Positions 45,404-56,770 of a stretch of 64,000 nt of DNA are shown one piece after another. The first letter of the stretch is position 1; every line of letters begins with the position of its first letter. The stretch is taken from positions 1,674,001 to 1,738,000 of the forward strand of contig JAVTVX010000010.1 in NCBI GenBank assembly GCA_033439265.1, read 5' to 3'. This DNA is from Dillenia suffruticosa. Taxonomy: Eukaryota; Streptophyta; Magnoliopsida; Dilleniales; Dilleniaceae. The translations under genes and the position numbers were made by a program. A model generated the notes under the pieces. The model had not been told where the DNA came from. It worked only from the letters and a program-made list of their open reading frames with translations, and did no database searches.

Positions 45404-45730
45404 TCATTATTTTTGTGCTTCAATAAGATTTGTCATTCAACATTCCAGTTTTGGAACTCCAAAACTGGCAAAGCAAAATGTTGTGTCCACAAATGAAATA
45501 AGCACCAAAGTATACCAAATCCCTACATTTCGCATGATTTTTTGAACAAAAGCAATACAGAGTCACACAATTGAGATAAATTGGTAGAGAGAGAGAGTGC
45601 TGACTTTTTAATTGGGACATAGAGCTCCATAAAAAGCATTAAGGCATAGATCCATCTGTACAACAGACGCCGAACATTAAAAATCTAAAATGACAGCACG
45701 ACATTTGAGATATCAAGAACCAAATCTGAT
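45404..45730. other. Non-coding spacer between LINE and copia-5
   Basis: No gene is supported. 45444-45467 is a 24-base inverted repeat with 10-base arms (CCAGTTTTGG/CCAAAACTGG). A short GA tract lies at 45586-45597. Confidence 0.5.
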
Positions 45731-45735
45731 CAACC

Positions 45736-46226
45736 TGTTGGTTATTGATGCCCATTATGGGCATTTGGGTAATTAAGGAATGGGGTAACTCCCATCCTTA
45801 ATTACCATTAACCAATATTTTGGTAACCCCCACCAATTAAGTGATATTGGTCTTATCTTCCTTCTGGGAGAGGAAACAATGGAGGAAACTCTCCTTCTCC
45901 TACCTTGTGTGTGGAGAGCAGCCATGGGAGGCAACTATGGAGGCTAGGGTTTCGCACACTTCTCTAGAGAGAGAAAATAGAGAGAGGGATGGAGATTTTC
46001 GCGTAGGAAAATCTCCCATCGTCAAACGAATCACCGGACATGAGGATTGCGGCGTCGTGGATTTGAGGTGGTGGTTCGACTAACCTCGTGATCACCATCC
46101 GACCGTGCGATCCGTTCGAGGGACATCGCGACACGGTGGATTTTGAAGACTACCCTATCGAGGTATTTATCCCAAAAATTCGGATCTATTTAATTCTCGT
46201 TTCTGCATGCGTGATTAAATCCAACA
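45736..46226 (+). repeat. copia-5 5' LTR
   Basis: 491 bases, near-identical to 52219-52710. It contains CT-rich, GAGAGAG and TCTCTAGAGAGAG words. Confidence 0.95.
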
Positions 46227-46242
46227 TTGGTATCAGAGCAGT
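46227..46242 (+). promoter_or_regulatory. copia-5 primer binding site
   Basis: TTGGTATCAGAGCAGT directly follows the LTR end CCAACA; complementary to initiator tRNA-Met. Confidence 0.88.
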
Positions 46243-46737
46243 GGTTGGATTTAATTTAATAATTTTCGGAATTATTTTTGGGGTTTTTAAAATTTTGGGG
46301 TTCGGATCACGGATGAGTTTCGTGAATCCGTGAACACTGCAAGAATACCCATGGCCCAAGGATTACAAATATATTTTTTATTTAATTTTCGGAGCATGTT
46401 TGGGCCATGAAAAGTCCGGTCGAAATTTGCGACCCTACGGATATAAAACCCTTAGATCTGTGGCTTTAGAGGGCGGATCGATGCATGAAAATAATATAAA
46501 TGAGTTCCTTGCATCTAGATCTATGGTTTTATATATTTTATTGTGTGATTTGGGTGCCGGAAACTGGGATTTCTGAATGGCCGCGGAGGGCCGCGACTGG
46601 GGTGGTTGAATCCCACCATTTTTGGGCTTGAATCCTCCTAAAATCGAGTGTAGGATGTTTGGAGGATGCCCAAAAAATTTTTTCCAGTCGAAAAATGCAA
46701 GAAACAATAGCCGGATTTGTATTTTTCAGAAAACGGG

Positions 46738-47192
46738 TCGAAAAACCCGTTGCAGGACCCGTCGGGCGAAGAAGAACCGGCCCAGACCCGCAGGCGCGTG
46801 ACACGCACGCGCCAGGGAAGCGCGTCTGCTAGGCGCGTGTAGTTCACGCACCACACAGGCACGTGGAGCGGGGAAGGTAGCGGTCGGGTCGGACCGACCC
46901 GCAAACCGACCGACCGGGTCGGACCGGACCGTTGACCGGGTCGGACCGAACCCGTTGACCAACCCGGTCAAAACCCGGCTCAACGCGGCTCAGCGCGTGA
47001 AGGCGCGTGAGCCGCGCCGCCCCAGGCGCATGGCCGCGCGTCTGGCGCATGAGCCAGACTGCTGCCAGCGCGTGGAGGCGCGTGGCAGCGCGTGGAGGCT
47101 CACCGCTGGCGCGTGGAGGCGCCCGGCGGCACGTGGATCGCACCGCCAGCGAGCGGCGGCGCGTGTGGGCCCCGGGTGGCGCGTGAAGTCGC
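46738..47192 (+). repeat. GC-rich repetitive leader of copia-5
   Basis: About 450 bases of strongly GC-rich DNA in an AT-rich locus. The word GCGCGTG occurs at least ten times. A cluster of GGGTCGGACCG and CCGGTC/GACCGG words lies at 46883-46978. The many overlapping open frames here (for example minus 46844-47143) are by-products of the composition. It lies between PBS and gag. Confidence 0.8.
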
Positions 47193-47599
47193 TCATAATT
47201 GAATTTTTTTAATTTTTTGGGGGTCCTATATCCATGAATATGACTTTTTGTGGATTTTTGTGTGCCGAATCACAATCCAAATGGTAAGATGCGATTCCAA
47301 GTTGTGGTGTATGGTGTCCGTTGACTCATACGCTCACTTTGGGGTCGTACTCAAGTCATTTTGGTCTTGATGATTCGTAGGGCGTACAAAAATGTGATAA
47401 TAAGCATTTCCAAGTCACAAATGTCTCTTTTAATGCGTTGAGAACTGTCGTATTAAATTTTTTGTAAATTTTTGCAAGAAGAGTAAACTGAATGATATGA
47501 TCTGCGCGATTTTATCAGTAGATTCAGTTTATTCTCGAGAGGCAAAATCTAACGAGAATCTGAGGCAAGAGATGATGGGCCCCAGGGTGGGCACCGAGC

Positions 47600-50500
47600 C
47601 TCAGGGTATACGAGATAAAGAGATCTAGTGTGTATGGTACAAAAGATTTGCCAAGTTAGGGCAACGCTTAACAGTGGCATACACGATGACTTAGTCTCGT
47701 TTTTCGAGTCATATTCTATGAACATGTCGGTTCGACTCGTCCCAAAAGAGCATAGTGTTGCTCTCTTCGGCTCCTATGTGAGGATGCAGAAGAAAAGGGT
47801 TAATCATACAATGAAACAAATGTCGAGTATGATCACCGAGTTAATATATACGGACGAGTAAATTTCGGATGGAATTTAGGTTCTGGATGTGATCCAGTTT
47901 TTACCTGATTCATGGGAAACCGTGAAATCCTATCTCACATTTGACGAAAGTATTCGTACTTTCGTTGACGTGAGTACATATTGTGAGCTCGATGAGGAGC
48001 ACCTAGAGGCGAGTAGGCCACACTCGAGTCATACTTATTCAGAGGAGTCAAGTAAGGACTTCCCCGGCGCTAAGCCTAGCGAACGAGACTCGAGATCTAA
48101 GTAATAAAAATCATCCGACAAAACCGACAACGAGGTACAAGAACGCAAGAAGAAGGAATTTGATTAGACCAAAGTAAATTGCTATGTTTGAGGTAGATTT
48201 GGTCATTTTGCTCGTGAGTGTGACGAGCAGAAATTAATATTCTTTTTTCTTTACGTGGTTTGAGATTTGTCTCATTCACTATAATACTCGCTGATTTCTC
48301 TCCTTTGAAATCAGGAGCAACCGACCACGTAACTCGAGACAGGAGTGCGTAGATATAGTTCCGTCAGGTAAATCCTTAAGCTTAGAGGATTTACGTTAAG
48401 GACAGAGCATTTGTCATTGTCAGAGGAAACGACACTTGCTATGACGTCCTCAATATTGTAGGCATTCGACGGATATACAATTTAGTACCTTGTCTAAAAT
48501 TGACTACGATATGCGTGAAATTATTCCTTTGTTTTTAATACGATAATTTTCTAAACTATTCTGGTTTTAATCCATGATGGAATGTATGCACTGGGTGCTA
48601 CTCCTTGTAATGGTTTCTTGTCGTTTTACTATTGTCTTTACATCTGATTGCGTAGATGATGATGTAAATGAATGATATAGTAGACTTAGACACATGGGGT
48701 AAGAGATAATGAATCGGTTAGTAGCGAGAGGTTTATTGGACCCGCTAACCAGATTCGAGTTACCCGTATGTGAGTTTTGTCTAGTCGGCAAAATGACGAG
48801 AAAACCATTTGGCAATGCAATGAGAGCTGGAACTCCATTACAGTTAGACCACTGTGCCTTCCTTTTCTTGTGGTCTTATGAGCATGAGAGCCGGAAATGG
48901 AGTTGTGTAGATAATTATAGATGTTTACATGTGTTTCGGTTCATCTATCTGATCTCGCACAAGTCTGAGGCATTAGACTGCTTCAGGAGGTTCATAAGCG
49001 AGATTGAAAATCAGTTAGATTTGAGAGTACAGACTCTCAGAACCGAGCAAGAACGTAAATATTTGTCTAAACTACACATGAGATTCTGTTTCGATAAGAG
49101 TATTACGAGACTACTGACTAGTAGTCAGTTCCCCATTTGAGCTTTGGACAGGGAGGTAGCCTGACCTTAGCTACTTGAGGTTATGGGGTTGTACCACGAT
49201 TTCTCGTATTAACACAGTGAGTTAGACCCGCAAGAAAATATGTGTTCCTAAGTGAACACGAACGGCACTATAATCGAGATTGAGTCTCGTAATACTATAT
49301 TTCTTGAGAATGATTTCCCTAAGAGAGGTGAAATCAATTTGGACCCTACCCTTTATGCGATGGATGAGCCTAGTGGCTCGAGGAGCCCAACGGGGGGATA
49401 CAAGAATCCACTACGGATCTTGATCTCAGTGGGAGCGATCCATCAAAAGGTAAAGATTTTTTCTCTCCTCCTAAGAGTGTCGAGAATGCGTATTTAAACG
49501 TTGTTTTCTCGATTGAGGGTGAGACCCTGATTGCGACTCTAGAGGATGATGAAAAAATCTAAAACGGTTCAAGAGGCTCTCGAGAGTTTTGCAAAAGATG
49601 CAAAATACCGTTTATTGAAGGCCATAAATAAAGAGAAGGAATTGATGAGAATCAACGGGGTCTGGAATCTAGTTGATTAGCCTAAGGGCGGAAGGACTAT
49701 TGGGAACAAGTAGGTTCTCAAAGTCAAGATAAAAGTTAACGGATTGATGAAGAGATAAAGAATCCGTCTAGTAACCAAGGGTTACACTTAGACTGAGGGG
49801 TGGATTATCGAGGAGTCATAGTCCAATTTATCTCGATCCGTTTATCTTAAAGCGATCTAGAGTCACATCACAAGGACGTAAAGACCGCTTTCGTAGTGGA
49901 AGTCTAGATGAGGCAATCTACATGGAGCATCCCTTTGGGTTCGTTCTAGTAGATCAGGTGGATGAGGTCTGTTGATTTTAGAAATCAACATACGATATTA
50001 AGTCATCATCTAGACAGCGGCGCTTGAGATTTCACGAGAAGGTGATATCTTATGGTTTTGTAATGATCGAGTAGGATCATTGCATATATCTGATACGTCC
50101 CGATGACTCCTTTATGAGCATGTTCGCATATGTAGGTGACATTCTGTTGACTGGGAACAACAGAGAGTATCTAATGACCATTGTAACATGGTTATGAGAT
50201 TTTAGTTTATTCTCAGATTTTGGATCCATAGGGATCGCTTGAGAATGGTGTTGACTCTTTAACAAGAGTTTTACATCAGGTAGATTCTTAAGTATTTCAA
50301 GAAAAGCGATGACAACCTAAAAGATACTCTAATCGCTAAAGATAAAAAAACTTGAATCTTGACACATGCCCTAGAATTTATAAAGAAATAAGGGAGATGA
50401 GCAGAATCCCTTATTCCAGTGCAAAATACATTTTTAGTGTATGCGATGAGGTATACACGTGTGATATACAATTTGATGTATGCGATGAGGCATACATGAC

Positions 50501-51010
50501 CAGACATTTATTTTATAGTTAATCTGGTGAGTAGGTATTAATAGAATCTTGGAAGGGATCACTGTAGAGCAGTGAAAAAGGATTCTGAAATATCTCATTT
50601 GAACTGCGGACCTCTCCATCTGTTACGGATGAGGTGATTTGCGTTTTGTGATTGAAATTCAGATACTGACTGGGAGTAGTGATCTGAATAAACGCAAAAG
50701 ATTTTATCTTCTTAGAGCAGTAAGAAGAAAATCTGTATATCTCTATTTACGATAGAGACTGAGCTAGTAGTATGCTCAATTGCAGTTCATGAGAATGGTT
50801 GGCTTCAGAAATTATCTGGAAGACTTAGAGGTTGTGACAGATAGTGGGAGGTCAGTGATGATTATTGTGATAATCAGACCGACACTGTCAACAAATGAGA
50901 CCCTAAGTATAATAGTAAAGCCAAACACATTAATACCGAAGACCTTTATGAGAGATATTACCGAGAAGGGAATTGTGACATCTAAGTACACCTCAGCATG
51001 AGAGCTGATC
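47600..51010 (+). pseudogene. copia-5 gag-pol, heavily degenerate
   Basis: Recognisable islands occur in order. Gag has VLDVIQFLPDSWETVKSYL, then LDEEHLEASRPHS (47870-48030). The GAG-pre-integrase/integrase start is LVARGLLDPLTRFELP then VCEFCLVGKMTRKPFG (48710-48810), and YLISHKSEALDCFRRF follows at 48950-49000. RT has KEKELMRINGVWNLV (49630-49675) and YVGDILLTGN (near 50131-50160), where the usual catalytic YVDD has become YVGD. RNase H has YLEDLEVVTDSGRS (50811-50852) and a CDNQT-like segment. Stops and shifts fall every few dozen codons, far more decay than the LTR divergence implies. Confidence 0.85.
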
Positions 51011-52218
51011 TCTTCAGAAAACCCGTTGTGAGAGATTCCTTTGTGAGATAAGGAATCATTGGGTTTAGTGTACTTTAACATTTCTCCTTATATACTATTT
51101 TAGATGCTTATTTTAATATATGACATGTATGCAGAATTGATTCACATATTTATTTCATGTATCATTTGTTGTCATATATTGTGATCTTGTGATTAAAAGA
51201 TGTGTCAGGCAGGCATGGTCGACTCTCTCACACGAGTGACCACCTCCGACTCTGAGTGAGCGGAGATGAGACGGATTGTAGTCGTAAAAGGGTTTGAGAG
51301 TAGCCCTACTAGAACATAAGTCACCCTGATATGTGTTCAGGATGAGGTCATATGCGATATGACCGACATGGAAATACTTACATCCATGTTGTCTGTAAGC
51401 AGCCAGGTATGAGATCTCAGATATCACCTGCGATTTGTGATATTGTCTCTGAGTTGCTCTCTCTGAGATCTCTGGGTAAAGTCTTATGTGTAGACTGAGT
51501 CCCGTACCTGTACAGTGTTAGAGAAATCTGACATATGCCCTTTGAGAGATGGGGGAATAACACTGTGGCACGTGATTCATACCACGTGTGATGAGACGAC
51601 CATGGGATAGTGGGAGCTATTATTTGAGACGATAGTTTGATCTTGATCCCCGTTCCCACTGTGTGAGACCTGAGATCCATTGGGTGGGATTTCTTATGCC
51701 CTTATTACTTTCGGCTGTCTCTAGAAGTTTTGGTTCAGTGTTGCTACTTTAGTCTATTTACCTATGGCCCGGAAGATAAATTGAGGTCTAAGGGGTAGGT
51801 CTAGGAAAGCAGCTGAATTGAGACCGATAGATTCGAGTTTGTGAAAAAGAAGGCCAATAGACATTACATCATTGTCATGTATTCATAGGTCGACCTATTG
51901 TGTTAATCCATGTTGGGATTCAAACATAATAATGAATACATAGTCGAGCAAATTGATTGGAGATCACTTTCGATGAGAAAAGTGGCTCGATGGATGTAAA
52001 TGCATTGAGTTTAGGGTATAGCGAGTTATTTTTTTATACTAACAGTGACTACTCGATCATCCTAACAGGTGTATCGAGAAGTCTTTGCTTGCAGGTGTAC
52101 TCGCCGGTCGCACGACGCCCAATCCAGTATGAAGGTCCAGTAGGGTGATGTGATAGATCGCATGAGTTGCGATCTTGTGATTGACGGAAGTGAAATGCCC
52201 TAATGTGCAAGTGGGAGA
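51011..52218 (+). other. copia-5 3' non-coding region
   Basis: About 1.2 kb between the RNase H remains and the 3' LTR with no recognised coding sequence. It contains short self-similar words around 51395-51480 (GAGATCTC, TGTGATATTGT). The purine-rich AAGTGGGAGA (52209-52218) is the probable polypurine tract. Confidence 0.6.
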
Positions 52219-52710
52219 TGTTGGTTATTGATGCCCATTATGGGCATTTGGGTAATTAAGGAATGGGGTAACTCCCATCCTTAATTACCATTAACCAATA
52301 TTTTGGTAACCCCCCACCAATTAAGTGATATTGGTCTTACCTTCCTTCTGGGAGAGGAAACAATGGAGGAAACTCTCCTTCTCCTACCTTGTGTGTGGAG
52401 AGCAGCCATGGGAAGCAACTATGAAGGCTAGGGTTTCGCACACTTCTCTAGAGAGAGAAAATAGAGAGAGGGATGGAGATTTTCGCGTAGGAAAATCTCC
52501 CATCGTCAAACGAATCACCGGACATGAGGATTGCGGCGTCGTGGATTTGAGGTGGTGGTTCGACTAACCTCGTGATCACCATCCGACCGTGCGATCCGTT
52601 CGAGGGATATCGCGACACGTTGGATTTTGGAGACTGCCCTATCGAGGTATTTATCCCAATAATTCCGATCTATTTAATTCTCACTTCCGCGTGCGTGATT
52701 AAATCCAACA
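52219..52710 (+). repeat. copia-5 3' LTR
   Basis: 492 bases, TGTTGGTTATTG...AAATCCAACA, followed by TSD copy caacc. Confidence 0.95.
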
Positions 52711-52882
52711 CAACCAAATTTAAAAAGTTGACAATAAATACATGTGTTTGGCATATGATTGCTCCATCTATGTGATACTCATGAGGAAATGATCCAATCT
52801 TTTCCCACCCAAAGAAAATAATGAATAAAAACTAAAATTAAACACAAAATGGAATTAGTCGAAGCAATTTATCTAGACACAC

Positions 52883-52978
52883 CTCAGAGTATGAACGCAT
52901 GAAAATCCGGCAATCTCGTGACGATACTTGGGTTCAAAATTCCCATTCAATTCGATTAGGGTTCTCTTCCACCTATGC
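52883..52978 (-). other. Candidate exon 2 of an unidentified minus-strand gene
   Basis: On minus: acceptor TTTGAAG|G at 52979-52980, donor CTGAG|GTGTGTC at 52881-52882, 96 bases. One frame is open and reads HRWKRTLIELNGNFEP then KYRHEIAGFSCVHTLR. It joins in phase to the frame of the candidate exon at 53063. The family is not recognised. Copia-5 lies 170 bases downstream, which would be in the following intron. Confidence 0.4.
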
Positions 52979-53062
52979 CTTCAAATTAACAAAAATTATT
53001 TTTTCAGTGAACTGAATCGAAGAGACAATTCTATGAGTTAAACAGAGAAAATAGTGACATAC

Positions 53063-53130
53063 CTTTTGCTTGGTGCATTAGGCTTTTCAGGCAAGGAGTG
53101 AGAAACAATGTATTGCTCCACAGAGAGAGA
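53063..53130 (-). other. Candidate exon 1 of an unidentified minus-strand gene
   Basis: On minus, a CT repeat leader (53121-53136) is followed by VEQYIVSHSLPEKPNAPSKR and donor AAAAG|GTATGTC (53061-53062). No ATG opens this frame: the codon where Met would sit reads GTG, so the first exon may be untranslated, may use an upstream start, or the gene may be broken. The only ATG (ATGCACCAAGC) leads to a stop after about a dozen codons in exon 2. Confidence 0.4.
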
Positions 53131-53244
53131 GAGAGAGTTGTCGAAGTGTGAACTTAGCTTTTCTTCTTTCCCGCCATTTTCTTGTGTTCGGTCGGTCCAA
53201 GGCCAGAAGATTTAATTTGCCCTTTATAACCTTGGAGCAACCCT

Positions 53245-53262
53245 TTTCGAGGCCCGTTTACA
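53245..53262 (-). promoter_or_regulatory. Paired site II-like promoter elements
   Basis: On minus CTGGGCCTGTAAACGGGCCT contains two GGGCC/TGGGCC cores about ten bases apart, the arrangement of site II (TCP-bound) elements in plant housekeeping promoters. It lies about 120 bases upstream of candidate exon 1. Confidence 0.4.
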
Positions 53263-54634
53263 GGCCCAGATAGGTTCTTACATTTATTTATTTTTTCACT
53301 ATGTCAATCGGTATTTAAAACCATATTCTAATTAATCAAATCCAAAATTCATAGTGACTTATTTAGGGGTTACCTTCCTAATATAGTCTATTCCACACCC
53401 GAGTTATGAGTCAAACTTAAAATTTTGATTAAAAGATCTAATGTCACATATAATTAGATCAACTTACCGTTGGTAGATAGGTTCTTCCATTACAAGTCCA
53501 ATAGAGCGTACAACCTATTCTCTTTCTCTATTTTTTTTTTAATTATAATTGAAAAATATTTAAAATCATGTATTCTGACTAATTCTATTATAGTATTGTT
53601 AAATCTAATTTAAGAAAGAAATATTTTAACGTAATTTTTTTATTTTTAAATTTTAAATTTAAAATTTAATTAAATAATTTAATACTTTTATCTACTAAAA
53701 TAATGATCCGTTAGTTTCATTTTTCTTTTCCGTAATGCTATAGCCATAAAAGTTTGCTGTTGTTCCATTTTGTTTGGTCTTCAAAGAGTGCATAAAAAGA
53801 TCGCTTCTTTGTTAGCATCATGTTTCTCGTGATTCAGCCTCAATATATGACAAATCCTTGCCAAAAGACTGAGGAAAAGACCCATAAACAACTATAACAG
53901 CAAAGCATAATTACTGAAATCGTGATTATATTCATATATTTATATAAAAATAATTGTTTGGGAAATTTAGAGAATATAAACAGTAACTCCAAGTAATACT
54001 ACATATACTCCAGAAAAGCAACTTGTATTCACATCAATGGTCATTGATTGTACTAGTGGTATAGCATATAGTTACCATGCTTTGGATTGCATGCTTATTC
54101 TATAGCGCACTTTATCTTTACAGAAAGCTCCTAACTTTTTTTTACTCCCACAAAACCTAAACAATACATAGTTGGCAACCAAATTGTAACCCAAATCTGC
54201 CATTTTGATATTGTTAACCAAAGTACAAATAATGAGATTAAAGTTGTTAAAAACATGCCGTGCGCAGATTTGTACCAACAAATCTGAATCAAGGGTTTGC
54301 CAAGAAAGATTCATGGTTTGATCTACTCAAAGAGAAGAGGACTAGTCAGAGAGGTTGTCAGTGTCAACAGGACTGTAGTATCGTCATCAGCCACATTGAA
54401 AGCCAAGCAAAAGAAAGAACAACCATGAATGATAAAAAGAGTGCATGGTTAGCTATTGCTGTTAAGATGTAAAGGACTTGCAACATCCCGAGTTTGTAAT
54501 AAGCTATCGTGATATACTTTACATAAGCCCGATTAGATTCAAGCAGGTGTAAAGAATGTGTTAAAATTTTTATACACCATCCTTAAAACGGACCAATCTT
54601 TTGAAGGACTCAATAAAGAGTTTTTCTTTTTTGG

Positions 54635-54805
54635 TACTTGATTTATGATATTCAAAATCTCGATTAATTCAATTCGAATAGTTATAAGGTTTAATTTAAG
54701 GGTGACTTTCCCGATACCTGTTTTTTCATTTTTAAAATTCAAATTCAAATTCAAAATTTTAGTTAAAGAAATTTAGTATTCTGACATCAGATCTACAAGT
54801 CATCA
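54635..54805 (-). repeat. SINE-like decayed repeat, copy B
   Basis: On minus it shares with copies A, E and F the order AATACTAAATTTCTTTAACT, AAAATTTTGAATTT, an A-rich spacer, and TTCGAATTGAATTAATCGAG. Confidence 0.45.
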
Positions 54806-56599
54806 GTATAAAAAATTTTGGATAATACACGTATCGTTGGCATGCTTAGATCTATGTACACTATACCCAATAATTAACACAAGTCAAACAAGAACATAGA
54901 AATTTACCAATATTAAGTCTGGGACATGAGTATAAGAGGAAGGACTAATGAGAGCATATATGTCAATCGATTATGTTTTTCCAACAAGTATTGAATGCCT
55001 GCATGGTATTCCCTCGACAAAATTGATGATTTACACGTCAGAAATGAATGAATTCCCACAAAATCCCTAGAATATCTTCCACAAGATCCTCATAATTTTG
55101 AGAATGTGGTTTTCATGGTGTGCCTCATGGAAATGCCAATTTCTCACTAACTTTGAGTACTGCCTAGACTGGAATATTGAAATTAGTGCAAATTCCCATC
55201 ACAAATAATCCACAATCAATAGCAATTAATGGGTCCAAAGCAGCATTAAAAGGAAAAGCTTATCAATATCTGGATCAAGATTCCAAAACGTGTAAAATAT
55301 TTAAAATTTTGAAAACATTACCCACAAATGTACAAATCTTTTTATTATATTGTCTAAATATATATATTTTAGACTACGAGTAAGAAGATTGACATAAATA
55401 TGAATTGTTGTAACATCAAAAGTAAAATATTTCATCAGTCTTAGAATTAGCAAGCAAGCAGGGGCACGCGTTTTACTTATAAACCACAAAAAAAGAAGAC
55501 CAAAGAGGAAGTGTTTTCAGAGAGTGTGATCCCACGGGAAACAGGCCAAATGTCCATGGTTTTTCATTTTGTTTATCAAAGCTCATGCTTACGCGAGAGT
55601 GATAAAGGAGTATTAATGCAAATGCGCATGCATCTTTCGAAAAACATATACAATAAAAAGAGCACCCCCCCCCCCCACAATGTCATAGGTTTTCAAGCCA
55701 TACAATAATTCCCACTATCATTCTCTTTCCACTTGCAACATCCCAAACTCTCTCTCTCTCTCTTTCCCTCTGAATATACAAACAAACAAAATAACCAAAT
55801 GGATACCGACTATCAACATCACTAGATTTATACAAATCATTTCAACAATAATAACGACCATGCCTCTCTCTCATGAATCTCTTTTTTCCTAAGTGGGAAT
55901 CCAACTAAGAGGGACGAGTCCAACACGAAGCACGGGCGCAGGTCCTGCGGGTTTTTCTGTCTGGAAAATCTAGAAACTCATTGTTAATTGATTTCATGAC
56001 AATTCATCTCCACATCATCCCCACCCCGCTCTCTCTCTCTCTCACCTTTGGGTGGCCTTGGTTTGGTACCCATCAAATGGGCGCACAAAATATATTCATT
56101 CATAAAGCCATCTGGAGGGGGGTTGTTAACACTAACCCCGTCTAGTAGCACCTTGGCAAGAATATAGCATCTAAACTAGCCCCATTTTTCTTCTTGCTTA
56201 TCATGGAGTTTTACCTAATGAAAAGGAATTGAGGAAGGGAGGGGGAAAGGAAAGAAAGAAAAGACATCATCAATATCAGATCACCTTAAAATCACTTTTT
56301 GGAAGATTTTCTTCAACCCCCCTTTCATCGATTCTCATCATTCTGATCATTTTGCTACATACTTTTTCCCAATCCCCACCCAAATCCCATATCAATCCAA
56401 ACGTTTGAAACTTGCTCAACGCTTCTATTTTAATGTCATCCTTAAATTAATCAAGCATTAAGACACATATGCGTCGTGAGTCCAACTCATCCAAGATCCC
56501 CCTTTTCTTTGTAAGAACTTTTGAGCCTGACAATCTTTAGGTTTTGTGTACTAGTGAACTTCCCCACAAACAATACCATAATTTTTTTTTCCTGATTGA

Positions 56600-56770
56600 T
56601 TAGTATTTGATAACTAATTTATTGGTCCTTACCTGACTGATTCAATTCGAACTAACTGTTAGGATCATTAAGAGATGAGTTCTCTTATCTTTTTTTTTTT
56701 ATTCCCAAAATTTAAATTTGACAATTTGATTAAAAAAATTTAATACTCTTGTCACTAAACCAACAAGACG
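56600..56770 (-). repeat. SINE-like decayed repeat, copy A (best copy)
   Basis: On minus: CTTGTTGGTTTAGTGACAAG (A-box-like TGGTTTAGTGAC), then GAGTATTAAATTTTTTTAATC, an AAATTTAAATTTTGGGAAT segment, A-run, and AGTTCGAATTGAATCAGTC. Confidence 0.5.

Larger units (their letters stand above)
45731..52715 (+). mobile_element. copia-5: LTR retrotransposon with young LTRs and ruined coding region
   Basis: The element is 45736-52710 (6975 bases). The TSD caacc is at 45731-45735 and 52711-52715. LTRs of 491 and 492 bases begin TGTTGGTTATTG and end AAATCCAACA; by eye they differ at about 13 positions plus one indel (near 97% identity). The PBS TTGGTATCAGAGCA follows the 5' LTR and a purine tract precedes the 3' LTR. 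Domain order (gag, integrase, RT, RNase H) is copia. A GC-rich leader (46738-47192) and about 1.1 kb of non-coding DNA before the 3' LTR are unusual parts. Confidence 0.95.

Noticed and set aside
44320..45407. Minus-strand frames opposite the LINE
   Set aside because: Antisense shadows of the LINE ORF2, which has clear zf-RVT and RNase H motifs.
45841..46333. 80-codon frame repeated at 52325-52567, looking like a duplicated gene
   Set aside because: Both copies lie in the LTRs of copia-5; duplication is due to LTR identity, not a gene family.
46435..47212. Several overlapping Arg/Ala-rich frames on both strands
   Set aside because: By-products of the GC-rich repetitive leader of copia-5, where stop codons are rare by composition.
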